Origin: Capronia americana | Lineage: Eukaryota; Ascomycota; Eurotiomycetes; Chaetothyriales; Herpotrichiellaceae | DNA: 64,000 bases | Direction of reading: 5' to 3' | Assembly (NCBI GenBank): GCA_016110215.1 | Contig: JADWQD010000011.1 | Span: forward strand, 558,001-622,000 | Part shown: positions 1 to 10,690 of the stretch, piece by piece | Layout: the number at the start of each line of letters is the position of its first letter | How positions within the stretch are numbered: the stretch's first letter is position 1 | Program-made: the position numbers and the translations under genes | The notes under the pieces: model-generated | The model's database searches: none | What the model saw: the letters and a program-made list of their open reading frames with translations, nothing else | Told to the model about the DNA's origin: nothing

Positions 1-1091
1 TGGGCCGAGGGACATGGGTCATTCTCACTTGGAAATGTGGTGATATTGTCTAGGCGATGTACATGCAGCGGGCGTTGAAGCAAGCATTCAAGATAACGAC
101 GGACTTGAAGACGATGTGCGTTGCATGATGTGTGCTGTATGCTCGGTATGAATCACTCGAGGCAGAGGCTGAGCAGAGGCAGAGGCCATGGAAATCTTGA
201 GAACCACACGCGTCCACAGCGTGCACGCATGACCTCTCACGGTGTGTGATCGGCATTCAAGGCTTTGCAGCGAGGGTTAAGCTTCAGCTTCAGCTTCATC
301 TCCAGTCCTAGTTTCGGTACACATTGACGATTCTTGACGAGTCAGGGTTCCTTTTGCTCCCTTTCCTTTTATTCCTTCTTCCGCCGTCAAACCATGTCGA
401 AACACAGAGTACTGCAATCAAGCACGCGTATTGTAGATAATCGTCGGCCGGGATAGAACTGTCATCTTATTACTCTGTCTTGTCGACATTGCTTTACGCA
501 TTACTCCGTCCATCCGCAACCTCGCAACTCCGGTCCACTCTCTCATTCCTACGAGGAAAGCGTCGTCCGTCCGGTCCGGCTATCGTAGCACAATCTCGTG
601 TCGAGCAGGCAAGTAGGCGAGCAGGCAAGTGAGGCTGAAGAAGGCATAACAACCGTCCAGTCTACATCGTTACCCTATTCCCGGAAAGCCGTTTTATGAT
701 GCGAAGGCACTGAAGGGAAGGTCCTGGCCAAGCCCCGTCCACCTCCTCTGAAGCTATGACCGCAAAGTCCGCATCGAGGGTCGAAATCCAGATGAACCTC
801 CTTCCCTCCCGCCCGGCTGGCGTCGAGGGTTTGTAATCGTCACTACGTATAGTTGCGGCTGAAGCCAAGGCGGTCTTGCCAGCACCTGTTCTATCCCTGT
901 CCGTCGACCGCTGCAAGATCCTGCCACCCGAGGGGCATAACTAACCCGGTGTGATACGTCTAAGTGCCCCGTCTTCAACCTCAATAACTGCATCGTCGTC
1001 AGACTCGGTCGATGGCAGCACTGCATACGCCCAATCCTTCGTCGCAACCCCATCCTTCTTCCGGTTATATGATCGGAGACTCCCACACTCC
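1..1091. other. Non-coding flank, no gene recognised
   Basis: I see no convincing coding region here. Open frames are short, overlap on both strands and carry no motif I recognise. The right part should hold the 3' UTR of the Gag1-like gene on the minus strand. The left part could be promoter or UTR of a gene beyond the window. Confidence 0.5.
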
Positions 1092-2477
1092 CTATTGAAC
1101 TAATCCTTTATTCAACGCAATATTCCGGTCTAATCCCGCTTGGTCTTTCTCACTAAACTCGATACCCAACTCGTCCAGGCCGTCAGTACTACTCATGGCG
1201 CCGCCGAGTAAGGATCCCATTCGACGCATCATGCCGATACTTCGACGGATGCTGCTTCTGTGGCCTGAATCATCGTCATTTGCACGGCTGCTGCCCACCA
1301 CGGCAAGTTCCCCGCCTGTTTGCTTGTCGGGGTGTTCTTTGCGCCATTTTGCGAAGGCGGAGGATTTTCGTCCTCTTTTCACGTCTGCCGCGAGCGGAGC
1401 GCTGGGCTGAGGAGGCCAATTACCCTCGGATTTCCAACCTTCCACAAGAGCGGGGATCATATGGCTGAGTGGGATGGGAATATTGGGAGACAGTCCTTGC
1501 ACCACTATTTTGCTGTAGATGGTGGGGTACGCGGCGGGTTTTATCTGTTCGCTGATTATATCATCTTTCGCCAGCATTGGTGGGTATATGGGGAGCCACG
1601 GACCTGGCTCGGTCGTCGAGGATGACGGCGACGCCGGGACTGTGGTGGAGAAAGGCGTAAGAGGAGTGCTCGGTTCGCCAGTTGTGTTCGTCGTGGTCCG
1701 GGTGGTGATGCCTGGAGACGCCGCTTCAACGCTGTCTATGCTGGAACTTTCTGGAGTGGGAGAGACAGGGGAGGCTGGCCAGCTTGAGCCGCCGTCTGTG
1801 GAAAGCGATAGGGAGTGGGAGTGCGTGTGTGTGTGGGAACGGGAGTTGGGGTCGGCTGTCTTGTCCCGGACAAAAACCTGGGACAGACGGGACTTGTAGG
1901 ATGGTCGCTTTGTCGTCGGAGATGGTCGCCTCTCAGTAGGTTTGTTGCTGCAGGGCCTATGCTGTAACGCTCCTGTCCATGCATCCCGCCTCTCCTGCCA
2001 TATCCTTAATCCTTCGTTGACTGCCATCTCTTCTTCCAGTTGTTTCCTGCGCTTTCTTCTGCGGTCGGCTATGACATCTCCGACCGTGTCAGGACTGTCG
2101 AACTTGTAAGGGTCGCTCTTTGATCGTCGCTTGTTGTGTTGGAACTCGGCTTCAAGGTCGGATTGGGCTTCTTCCCGCAGGCGGAAGGAGATGGGTTCGC
2201 GAGGCGGAATTTTCTTGTTGTCTTCTACTGGCGAGTCGGGTGGGAGATTCGGCCAGTCCCAGTCGTCTCGGACTAGAGACAGTATCATTCGTCTCGCGGC
2301 CCGCGAGGCCTCTGTTTTCGATAGTGGGTCGACTGTCACTGGAGTGGGCGGGGCAGAATCCGAGAGATGCGAGCTTGCACTGGAACCTTTGCGCAGGCGC
2401 TGCGTCAAGTTGTGAAGAAATGGGGCTGCTCCATGGCTGTGGCCATCGACAGACGGTCGAGGTGAAGACTGAGACAT
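1092..2477 (-). CDS. Gag1-like clamp (DUF4050-type) protein
   Basis: This is a single-exon frame of 461 residues starting at a clear ATG. The protein is mostly disordered, rich in Ser/Pro/Thr, with a short His-Thr run near residue 217. Two segments look conserved. One is basic with WQERRDAWTG at about 160-169. The other, at about 294-357, begins WLPIYPPML, contains YPTIYSKIVVQG and ends EGWKSEGNWPP. That arrangement matches what I know of the fungal DUF4050 family, now called Gag1-like clamp after the fission-yeast TORC1-pathway regulator Gag1. The family match is from memory of the motif, and a role in TOR or nutrient signalling is inference only. No signal peptide or membrane segment is visible. 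The long spacer between the two blocks is low-complexity and probably fast-evolving. Confidence 0.65.
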   Translation of the reverse strand: MSQSSPRPSVDGHSHGAAPFLHNLTQRLRKGSSASSHLSDSAPPTPVTVDPLSKTEASRAARRMILSLVRDDWDWPNLPPDSPVEDNKKIPPREPISFRLREEAQSDLEAEFQHNKRRSKSDPYKFDSPDTVGDVIADRRRKRRKQLEEEMAVNEGLRIWQERRDAWTGALQHRPCSNKPTERRPSPTTKRPSYKSRLSQVFVRDKTADPNSRSHTHTHSHSLSLSTDGGSSWPASPVSPTPESSSIDSVEAASPGITTRTTTNTTGEPSTPLTPFSTTVPASPSSSTTEPGPWLPIYPPMLAKDDIISEQIKPAAYPTIYSKIVVQGLSPNIPIPLSHMIPALVEGWKSEGNWPPQPSAPLAADVKRGRKSSAFAKWRKEHPDKQTGGELAVVGSSRANDDDSGHRSSIRRSIGMMRRMGSLLGGAMSSTDGLDELGIEFSEKDQAGLDRNIALNKGLVQ

Positions 2478-2970
2478 GGAGATGGTGGTCGCAAAAGGCG
2501 GCGGAGAGCTCCGGTTGAGGCTGTTGAGAATGTGGAGTGAGAGACTGGAGAAGCAGAGTCGAATATCAGAGCGATGGAGTAATTATATGGGCGGAGATGA
2601 GCAGGTATTGGGGTGCAGACAAGCTCGCCAAGTTGTGCAACAGTAGAGGAAGGAGAAGGTTGAGCTGGTCACATTACAAGGAAAGAAGCACACGATCAAT
2701 GGATATGGTGGCAGTTGCCTTCGCGGGAAGTCCAGAGCCCAGACGCCTAGAAAGCGAAAAGGTGGCGGCGGTGCGAACCCCACGACCTTTTAACTGGAAG
2801 CCGGGATCACCGGACTGCGCTTTGAGCCTAGGCGATTACGCAAGCCCATTCGTCGCGACCCATTGGTTCCTTCGGCGCCTCTCCGCAAATCGTTTAAGCT
2901 TCCGACGCCCTGGTGCGAAATCTGGGGTACGTTGCGACATCGACATCACCGTCGAGCCCCGGCAGGATGG
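2478..2970. other. Intergenic, promoter side of the Gag1-like gene
   Basis: This stretch lies directly upstream of the minus-strand Gag1-like gene and so should hold its promoter. A plus-strand open frame of about 147 codons (2537-2980) crosses it, but it has no recognisable motif and I do not call it a gene. Confidence 0.45.
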
Positions 2971-3486
2971 CTATGGTTGACCTCGATTATCCCGCCCTTG
3001 GTTCCGCCCCATTTCCACGTCCGTCTTTCGAGCTCTCTCTACTAGCTGCCTCAGCTCTGACGATAGTCTCAATCGCCATGAGAGTGGCCGCCTTCCAGGT
3101 GCCGATTCCAACCCTGCCAATGCGTCTAACACGTCGCTGCTGAATCGACTGGATAGCTGGAAATGGGGTAACACGTGTTTCGAACCAAGTTTAATGTGGG
3201 CTGGGGCCGGTCGCGTGATATATTGCTCTCGAGAGCGCTCGACATAGATCGGCTGATGAGAGATGGTTGTGTGATTGTGTGGGCGAATGCGGAGCCAGCG
3301 CTGTATGCGGAAAAACCAGAATGGAGACGCAAGGTATGAGTATCTCAGAATCCACGCGATACAGACGATGATACATATGGCGATCCCTACCCAAGCTCCG
3401 GGGGAATGAGGGCCGTGTTGATTGTGCTGCTGCACAGATGAGACGCTCCTGGACGAGGGCAAGACTGGCGCAGCGGGTATGGACAT
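2971..3486 (-). CDS. Small hypothetical protein with one membrane segment
   Basis: This frame of 171 codons starts at an ATG at 3486; the frame stays open further upstream but without another ATG. The only clear feature is one hydrophobic stretch (AWVGIAICIIVCIAWILRYSYLA, about residues 31-53) flanked by polar sequence, so it could be a single-pass membrane protein. The C-terminal half is Arg/Ser-rich. I recognise no family. It is co-oriented with both neighbours. The frame could be a chance ORF or one exon of a longer gene. Confidence 0.3.
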   Translation of the reverse strand: MSIPAAPVLPSSRSVSSVQQHNQHGPHSPGAWVGIAICIIVCIAWILRYSYLASPFWFFRIQRWLRIRPHNHTTISHQPIYVERSREQYITRPAPAHIKLGSKHVLPHFQLSSRFSSDVLDALAGLESAPGRRPLSWRLRLSSELRQLVERARKTDVEMGRNQGRDNRGQP

Positions 3487-4510
3487 TCTTCTGAACTTGG
3501 AGGGCTTGGGTGGCTTGATCCGTAACACGGCCCGGTGTTTTTGAATGCATGCCTCGGAGTCCAGCTAGCCAGATGGGATGAAGCTCAAAGATATGGCAGC
3601 CCTTCTGAGAGGCCGATGCGAAACGCGACAGCGCCATCGACTTGTCACTGCCGAGTGAAGGCTGGTGAATATACGAGAACTGACGCAGTAGATCTCAACG
3701 AGGCGAGCTTCACTATTCACCGACATGAATCGCACCGGCAAGCCACGAGGCTGTGAATGATAGTAGTAACAGGGCTAGGGTATCTGCTCCAGTGAATTCT
3801 CGAGTATGGGATTCTGCCCGGTGACTGTTGAAAACGGAGCACACAATTCTCGAACTAGCTCGCGGATCTGGCACTGTGATAGGGGAATCACTGATGGGTA
3901 TATCTGAGTGTGAAGAATTGCTCCTGTTCAATCCACAGGCAATCAAATGATTAATGCTTTTGTTCCTTACGGGCTAAGGATGTTTGTGTGCGGGCGGTGT
4001 GATGGCATGGCACCGCAGCGCGAAATTGGAAAAGTCAGAACTTCTCAGGCTTACCAACAGTGACCGACGGCAGCTGGGGAGGGAGGACTGGCAAATGAAA
4101 AGTATAAGGGGGCCAATAAGGCTTCATCTTTCTTCCCCTCTGATCACCTCGACACCTCCTATGTACAACTGGGACCTGGTATTGACAGTGTACAAAGCCA
4201 GCTCTGCTTCATCGACGGTCGGGTTTCGCTGTAAAATCCAAATGCGCAACGAGATTGAGCGACATTCGGACTCCGCGCGCATTATCGCACCCATAACAGA
4301 TCATGATCGTTCAGAGAGTTCTCGTCATCAGGTCCTGTGCAGCTACATTGAATTGTCTTCCGGTATATGTAGGACGCCACTGATATCTACACAATCAAGG
4401 TAACGCCTCTTATCATAACGAGTTGCCCTTGTGGTTCCTTTCCCGCCGTGGTCTATGGCCGTATCTCCATTCCATATCGCAAACGGTAGAAACCCTTCCG
4501 CTCTACATCT
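3487..4510. other. Intergenic, no gene recognised
   Basis: About 1 kb between the small hypothetical and the 3' end of bst1. It contains only short, overlapping frames on both strands with no known motif. Confidence 0.45.
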
Positions 4511-7500
4511 CTAGGTGGGTATTCGTTTCTGGTATGCTGAAAAATGAAGCAACACCAACCACAGCGCAATTATGTTTGCAATGTAATGCAACCTGTATGC
4601 GTATGTCATGCCGTACAAGGCTGCGTATACAGCCAGAACGAAAAACAACAAGTTCGTCGCCCATCTGAATGACCGAACAGATGGTACCATCATGCCACTC
4701 GATAGTGTCTCGACCAAGAGAATGAAGGGCATTATCGACAGGACGTTGTGATGTGATGAAAACGGTGTCAGCCAGTGCACCGCCAAATTATGGATCCACA
4801 CAACGAGGACCGGTAGGTTGATCGGCAAGACCCAGAGCATTAGGATGAGTATTGAATATGTGTAGTTGAAGAAGTTATGGGCCGGGCCGGATCTGGAATC
4901 TTTCGCATGCCGCAGCGCCCGCGCGCAGGTGAAAAGCTGTACAATGCAGGCCACAACGTAGGCGAATGGGTAAGGAATTATGGTAGCAACCAGGAACAAC
5001 AGGACAGCCGTGTTGATGACCCGTCGACGAGGTGTGCTTGCCACGAAGGCTGAAGCGATGCCTTTCTCACTATCGTCAACCTTGATGTACCGACGCGAGA
5101 CCAGGCTTGATGCGATGACAATTGAGTGTAGTATCCCCAGGATGGCGTAATGCAAAACCACACAAGCGCCAACACTGAGTAAGCCTGCCAAAGGAACAAG
5201 GAACCAGAAGAACGTGTCCTGCGATCCGAGCAGTAGATCATTTTGCGCAAAATCGATGACCGTCCCGTTCTTTTGCGAGTATTGCGGGGGTACCAGATGT
5301 GCCGAGCCTGCAGTCGTGAAAGCGGTCGCGAAAAAGGTCATCGATAGCATTAAAACTGGTAAGGGGAGTCGCAGGCTTTGGTCGAGGCTTTCGGAGAAAG
5401 AAATGAAGACTCCGGAGTTGTCGTACACCCGGAACTGCTTTCGCAAGACCATGGCGACGACCAGGAGAGGGAAGACCGCAAAGACCGTTCGATATCGAAT
5501 CACGAGCTTGCCCAAGCTGCCAGTGAGGTCTGCTCGCAAGCGAATTTCCAGAGACGAGTCGCAGGTCGGATCGGACCAAATCTGAAAGCCCACACCAGCC
5601 TTCATGTCACGACCATCAATAGTCGGTGGCAGAAATGGTGCTACACCGTGGAGGTTGACGTCGCCTTGTTTGAAGTTGACGAAGTATTTGGACTCGTAAG
5701 GACTGTCAATATGTTGCCTCAGGAGGGGAGTGAACAGTTCTGTATCAGCAGTGCAGCCGTGTTGCCGAATTTGCAGAGTGTACGCTAGCAGGCTTGATTG
5801 GATAGAGGGCACCCGAATTTCTGTCACCATTGGCCGACTGGGTGGAAGCTCCAGGTTCAGGCCTCGAAGCAGAAGCATCGGCAAGCTCACGTCAGAAGAA
5901 ATGACGGAATCGACGGCCGAGACGATCTCAGCCTGAGCCCATCCGTTGTTGATCTCCGTCGATTTGTCAATTATTGCCACAAACTGATGTTCTTGAAGAT
6001 CTCGCAAGTCATAGCTCAAGAACGTGAACGGAGGAACTTGGTCGAAAGCATTCTGAGACAGCCTTGTTGATGCAGGCAGCTGGATGGCATCCCCAGTCGG
6101 TTTTTTGCATGCCAATCGTGTTGCGCTGGGATCTCCGGGTGAGAGATCAAACTGAATGGGTAATGGTGTGGACGTCAGCCCCCCTGCCAGTGGAAACGCA
6201 CTGCAGAACAAGACTTCCATTTTGTCGAAGCTGCCTTGCTTATCCATTTGTTGATCTGTCAAAAGCGAGAATAATTTCGAGGTGGTATTGTCCACCGAAG
6301 GGATCGGTAGCAGGATTGCGGACATGTGATCCTGGGCCCCAAGCTGACGAAGGGTAACGTTGTTCTCCTTGGCCACGGCTGATCTCGACCCATCCCCCAA
6401 CGTGAGGAGTACTTCATGTGGGGCATCGCGAATGTTCTTTGGTGCATCCTCCTCCAGACCTGTCAAAAACCACTTTCGGAATATTCCTATTCGTTCAGCT
6501 CGTGGTTTCGTTTGTGCCGCTCGCCGAACATCAACCACGTCATACAAAGACCGGATGATAACTTTTCGCATTTGATCAGCCCACGTTATGGCCAAATGGT
6601 CCATCGAAGTCCAGACATTGGGAATGGTGGAACTGAAGACAGTGAAGCCATGGCTTTCCGGCACGAGCGAAGCAATGTTGGTGTAGTCAGACGGGACAGT
6701 TGTGTCTCGACCTCCTCCGGCGATAGATATCAGGGTCGTATGCCAAAGGGGACTGTTGCTAGCCCAGCGCTGCAGATACGAGTCCCGCCAATAATCATTC
6801 ACCTGGCGGTACAAGGAGACGACGTCGGCGTCAAAGGAGACTGGAGGTCGTGCATGGGGCGTTGACATTGTAATTATGGTATTGACCGAGTTTGCCTGGT
6901 ACTTCGGTGTTACAAGGACTGTTCGGGCGACAATTCCACCCATTGAATGTCCGATGAGGATGACGGAGCTTGGATCTGGTAGTTGAGGGTCGCGGTGTAG
7001 CCGATTCCCGTCAACGTAAAGGGACAGGATGTAGGCGATAGCCTCATTGACGTACTCGGCTTGGTCGAGTAGTGTTTGGCCATGGAAAGCAGAGAGGTCT
7101 TCGTTAAAATTTATGGTGAAGAAGTCTAAAGATCTCACGCCGGCTTTGACAGCCTCAGCATCGTGGCGCAAGACGTTGTGATAGTGGCGGGATGACTCGG
7201 ATGAGAGAGACCGCACTTGTTTATAGCTGCCAGCGTTGCCCGGAATGAAAAGGACAGGAGCACCTCGTAGGCCAATATTGTCTTTTGTGTATTCGTCTAC
7301 CCCCTCTTCCCGGTACAGGTACAGCGAGTATTTTGTTGCAAAGCGGGAGTGTTCCGTGTCGAAGCCGGAGAGTTTGATGTAAGTCGGTGCCATCATCGAC
7401 ATCACACATCCTTGAGGGTCTTGTTGCAGTTGGAACGACGAGCGAACAATGACAAGGAGCGACAACAGGGCGACAACGGTGGTAATGAGCGTGAGAGGCT

Positions 7501-7603
7501 GCCATGTCCACGGACTTGAGGCCTGAGCTCGAATCTTGCGAAATCCTCGTACGTCGATGTCGGCGTGGCTGTCGCCCACCTCCTCCTTGGGCTTCAGCAG
7601 CAT
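4511..7603 (-). CDS. bst1: GPI inositol-deacylase Bst1/PGAP1
   Basis: The protein of about 1030 residues is the ER enzyme that removes the acyl chain from the inositol of GPI anchors. This lets GPI-anchored proteins leave the ER and feeds ER quality control. A first membrane segment lies at about residues 36-54. It is followed by a lumenal alpha/beta-hydrolase (PGAP1) domain with VLFIPGNAGSYKQVRS and the nucleophile motif GHSMGG (Ser220). The C-terminal third has many hydrophobic segments (about residues 700-1030), as expected for the family. I start at the ATG at 7603. The frame stays open upstream to a stop at 7757-7759 but without an ATG, so a spliced 5' exon remains possible. Length and domain order are normal for the family. 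Confidence 0.93.
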   Translation of the reverse strand: MLLKPKEEVGDSHADIDVRGFRKIRAQASSPWTWQPLTLITTVVALLSLLVIVRSSFQLQQDPQGCVMSMMAPTYIKLSGFDTEHSRFATKYSLYLYREEGVDEYTKDNIGLRGAPVLFIPGNAGSYKQVRSLSSESSRHYHNVLRHDAEAVKAGVRSLDFFTINFNEDLSAFHGQTLLDQAEYVNEAIAYILSLYVDGNRLHRDPQLPDPSSVILIGHSMGGIVARTVLVTPKYQANSVNTIITMSTPHARPPVSFDADVVSLYRQVNDYWRDSYLQRWASNSPLWHTTLISIAGGGRDTTVPSDYTNIASLVPESHGFTVFSSTIPNVWTSMDHLAITWADQMRKVIIRSLYDVVDVRRAAQTKPRAERIGIFRKWFLTGLEEDAPKNIRDAPHEVLLTLGDGSRSAVAKENNVTLRQLGAQDHMSAILLPIPSVDNTTSKLFSLLTDQQMDKQGSFDKMEVLFCSAFPLAGGLTSTPLPIQFDLSPGDPSATRLACKKPTGDAIQLPASTRLSQNAFDQVPPFTFLSYDLRDLQEHQFVAIIDKSTEINNGWAQAEIVSAVDSVISSDVSLPMLLLRGLNLELPPSRPMVTEIRVPSIQSSLLAYTLQIRQHGCTADTELFTPLLRQHIDSPYESKYFVNFKQGDVNLHGVAPFLPPTIDGRDMKAGVGFQIWSDPTCDSSLEIRLRADLTGSLGKLVIRYRTVFAVFPLLVVAMVLRKQFRVYDNSGVFISFSESLDQSLRLPLPVLMLSMTFFATAFTTAGSAHLVPPQYSQKNGTVIDFAQNDLLLGSQDTFFWFLVPLAGLLSVGACVVLHYAILGILHSIVIASSLVSRRYIKVDDSEKGIASAFVASTPRRRVINTAVLLFLVATIIPYPFAYVVACIVQLFTCARALRHAKDSRSGPAHNFFNYTYSILILMLWVLPINLPVLVVWIHNLAVHWLTPFSSHHNVLSIMPFILLVETLSSGMMVPSVRSFRWATNLLFFVLAVYAALYGMTYAYRLHYIANIIALWLVLLHFSAYQKRIPT

Positions 7604-7973
7604 CTTCGCCGCAAACACCTGGCCAAAGCCCGGACTCGAGGAGGTGATGTGCGCCTCGTGGTTGAGAAACGTTGAAAGGAAACCGGGGGCGGGAGGCTGG
7701 GTTGCAGCCAGCCAGCCCGGAAAACCTTCCCATCGGAACGCGCGTCGATGGCTCCACTACGCCACCGCGAATCTTTGCTAGGTGACAGTCCTCTCGCCAC
7801 TCTACGAGTACTGACATTGTCCTCATTCTGCATACAGGCACTTGAGGATCATTTTCGGAATCTTGTCCACGGAAAACGGTGTCAAAGTCAAACTTCTCGC
7901 GGATCTATCTCGCTATTTTATGTCATGGTACATATCGACGGATTCTCTACACACTGCAATCAAGTGGCTGGAC
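7604..7973. other. Intergenic/5' region of bst1
   Basis: Space between bst1 and the upstream ADH gene, both on the minus strand. The bst1 frame is open without an ATG from 7604 to 7756, directly preceded (minus strand) by TAG at 7757-7759, which could serve as a splice acceptor. One copy of the TACGAGTA octamer lies at 7803-7810. Confidence 0.4.
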
Positions 7974-8960
7974 TCATGCAACCAGGACGCCCCGATATCT
8001 CATCTTGCCCTCTTCCAGTCTCTGGAAAGCATCCCTGACACCCTCCTGATTCAGGGGGAATGTTTGAATGATTGGCTTGATGCCGTGAGTGGCGGCAAAT
8101 TCCAGCATTTCCCGGTGAATCTCTCTGGCGGCCACGAGGCTTCCCTGGATCTTCAGCCCGCTGAGAATGATGCCCATGTAGGGCATTTTCAAATCATCGT
8201 TGCTGACGGTGAGAGGATAGATCGTCCCCGAGGGTGCCATGATCGGCAGGTACAGGTTCCAATCTGGCTGTGACGCTGTAGTGACCAGTAAGTGATCGAT
8301 GGGTTTCGATACCTTCAGCTCTCTCTGTCCCTTGGTTGCAACAAATTCTCTGGCACCAAGCTTCATTGCCTCATCCTTCTTGCTATCGGTGCCGGAGAAT
8401 ACCACAACATCGCATCCCATCGCCGCTGCGAATTGGATCGCAAGATGACCTAGACCACCGACACCGATCACTCCCACTCTGTCGGTCGATTTGACTCCGT
8501 GAAATTGAAGCGCGTTGAAAACGGTTGCGCCGCCACACATCAAAGGCGCGGCATTCTCCGAAGAGATCTCGTCCGGGATCTTGAACAGGAAATCTTCCTT
8601 CCATACGGCGTGCGATCCCATAGATCCTTGGTCCAGATTGGCTGACCCGTACAGCTTGCGCTCGGCGCAGAAAGTTTCGGCGCCGCGAAGACATTGTTTG
8701 CAGTGACCACACGCCTCATGGAGATATCCCCACCCGACGCGGTCTCCTAGCTTGAGCAATGTCACCTCTTTGCCAACTTCCTCGACGACACCGGTTCCCT
8801 CATGCCCAAGGCCCATGTCTTGCTCCTTGTGGTGGATATCGGTGCCACAAAGGCCACTGTGTGTGATCTTGACGACGACCTCTCTAGGGCCGACCTCGCG
8901 GTGTGAAGTGGCTTCGTGAACACCCTCTTTGCCTCCCTTGAAGACAGTGAAGTCAACCAT
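7974..8960 (-). CDS. Zinc-containing alcohol dehydrogenase
   Basis: This 328-residue medium-chain dehydrogenase probably reduces or oxidises an alcohol/aldehyde pair with NAD(P)H in the cytosol. Visible catalytic zinc ligands are Cys38 (in HSGLCGTD), His53-Glu54 (in GLGHEGTG) and Cys142. The structural-zinc cysteines are Cys84, Cys87, Cys90 and Cys98 in the usual C-x2-C-x2-C-x7-C order. The Rossmann motif GVGGLG is at 166-171. The frame extends 51 codons upstream of the chosen ATG, but that extension starts at another ATG and looks unlike the family, which begins near MVDFTVFKGG. The protein is slightly shorter than the roughly 350-360 residues usual for Adh6/cinnamyl-type enzymes. The substrate cannot be told from sequence. 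It is divergent from the metallo-beta-lactamase gene. Confidence 0.88.
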   Translation of the reverse strand: MVDFTVFKGGKEGVHEATSHREVGPREVVVKITHSGLCGTDIHHKEQDMGLGHEGTGVVEEVGKEVTLLKLGDRVGWGYLHEACGHCKQCLRGAETFCAERKLYGSANLDQGSMGSHAVWKEDFLFKIPDEISSENAAPLMCGGATVFNALQFHGVKSTDRVGVIGVGGLGHLAIQFAAAMGCDVVVFSGTDSKKDEAMKLGAREFVATKGQRELKVSKPIDHLLVTTASQPDWNLYLPIMAPSGTIYPLTVSNDDLKMPYMGIILSGLKIQGSLVAAREIHREMLEFAATHGIKPIIQTFPLNQEGVRDAFQRLEEGKMRYRGVLVA

Positions 8961-9082
8961 TGTGAAAGCTTTGGTCGAGAATTGATATGGGTTGTTTTGC
9001 GTGGTAGGATTATGCCGTGGACTGGATGATTTGACCGTGAAATGCCTGTATGGGAATCTGAATGGGCTGCAGTCTCTACTGC

Positions 9083-9090
9083 CTTTATAT
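9083..9090 (-). promoter_or_regulatory. TATA-box-like site upstream of ADH
   Basis: The minus strand reads ATATAAAG about 125 bp upstream of the ADH ATG, a plausible TATA box position for a fungal gene. It rests on sequence and position only. Confidence 0.35.
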
Positions 9091-10520
9091 TCCTTCGTTT
9101 TTCTGGCCACCAAACGTACATTGTTTACTTACTAAGACAATTTTTTCTCATTCTATGAGGTTCACGTTCCACATGTAGTTGACATCATACTGAGGTCAAA
9201 GCAAGTACCTGCATCAAAGAACCATGAAAGGTTAAATTCTGGTGGTGACAGAGCCGAGCCAGCTTGGAAATCTCGAGGACGTTCCCGCTGCGAGAAAAGG
9301 CATAGGCCTGCGCAGAGACGCATGCAAGTGCCTTGCATCTTGTTCTTGGTGAATCAGCCAGGAGCTCGATAGGACATTTTCAGATATCGACTCAAGCGAC
9401 GCAAGCGAGCACCCACTGATTATTGGTGGGATGGACCCATATGACGAAGCAACGGAACATCCGGCCTGGACGCCTATCCAGGTGTCAAGATAGCATGTCG
9501 ATTTCCACTACTCGTACGGCTTCCCACAACCGCTGATCCGGTACTCGATGCTCAAACTCTCGTGTCGAGAAATGGTCCCACCGGTTTCTGACCGAGCTTT
9601 GGCAGATCGCGGTAGTGGCCTTACCTTGGCAGAGGGTGACGATATGCATGCAGCAGCAGGCTTCAATTGGTGACCGTGGTGACCAATCCGAAGGGGCTAC
9701 AGCTCCGGACACCATCCTTCTTCGGGATTGCCCCTCTCTTTAAGGAACCATACCCGCCTGCTTTGCAACAGCTTCTCATTATCAATTATCGATTTCCTTT
9801 GTGCATCACTCATACTCGTTAGCGTCAACAGTACCTCATGTTGATTCTCTCGTTGCGGAAACCGATCCGATCATCAACGGGCGTGTGGCGCTCCCCGATG
9901 AATTTCAATGCTGCAGATTCGCCAAAAGCCGCGTTCTCTTCAAAGACCCAAGCATTCTCCTCGAGACGCCAACTCAACTTCACAGATCTCGGTCCTCGGA
10001 TTTTCCAGGTATCCTCCTCTTCAGGTTTCCAAAATTTCCGCGCCCCCGAACGAGGTATCCTTCATCAGTCGGGCAACTCTTTTGGTTTCGTATCTGCTCT
10101 TTGCCAAATACAGCACCTGCGATTACTGCAAAAACACGGACTGACAATTGATAACGGAGTTCTCAGCAAGTAGAAGGCAACGTGAAATGTGTTGCTCTTT
10201 TCTGCTAGAGAGCCCTGCTCGGATCATTCTACGCTTGCTTACTAGAGACGGTTTATTAATCCTTTTTAGGTCTCTCGTGTTTAATGTTTACAACAGGCTC
10301 CTTGCCGAATGAGCATTCAAGTATGGCAAGCATATGCCTAAGATAATACACCATCTTCCGGGTGGGTGTAATCACAAAATGAACAGAGCCTCACTGGGCA
10401 CTATGCTTTGCTTGAAGGGGCAGGAGACTCAATACTAGGTTCTAGTGCGAGGATGTCCATGGACTCCGCGACTATCAAAGGGGAAGTACCGTTGTACCAA
10501 CAGGGTAATTTGCGAATTGT

Positions 10521-10527
10521 TATATAA
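10521..10527 (+). promoter_or_regulatory. TATA-like site upstream of lactonase-like gene
   Basis: TATATAA sits about 165 bp upstream of the ATG at 10691. Position and sequence fit a TATA box; there is no other support. Confidence 0.3.
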
Positions 10528-10690
10528 TGTTTCGGCCTTCTCGGAAGTGGTTCGCGAGAGCTGTCACAGAAACGAGACATACATAAAAGGGTAGCTGGAC
10601 GTTTGCAGCCTGGACTCTCGACAAGATTCAATCAGCTGCTCCCAACAATACTTCTCCAGGCGTTGTCTATCAAGCAAGGGAACATCAAAG

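Larger units (their letters stand above)
8961..10690. other. Divergent intergenic region between ADH and lactonase-like gene
   Basis: This 1.7-kb space separates two divergently transcribed genes and should hold both promoters. TATA-like sites lie near each gene. A cluster of three overlapping plus-strand frames (9801-10173, up to 116 codons) has no known motif and I do not call it a gene. One TACTCGTA octamer lies at 9509-9516. Confidence 0.45.

Noticed and set aside
7221..7841. Minus-strand frame of 206 codons overlapping the bst1 start
   Set aside because: It overlaps the well-supported bst1 catalytic region in another frame and has no family resemblance.
9801..10173. Three overlapping plus-strand frames between ADH and the lactonase-like gene
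   Set aside because: All three frames being open at once points to base composition rather than coding; no motif was found.
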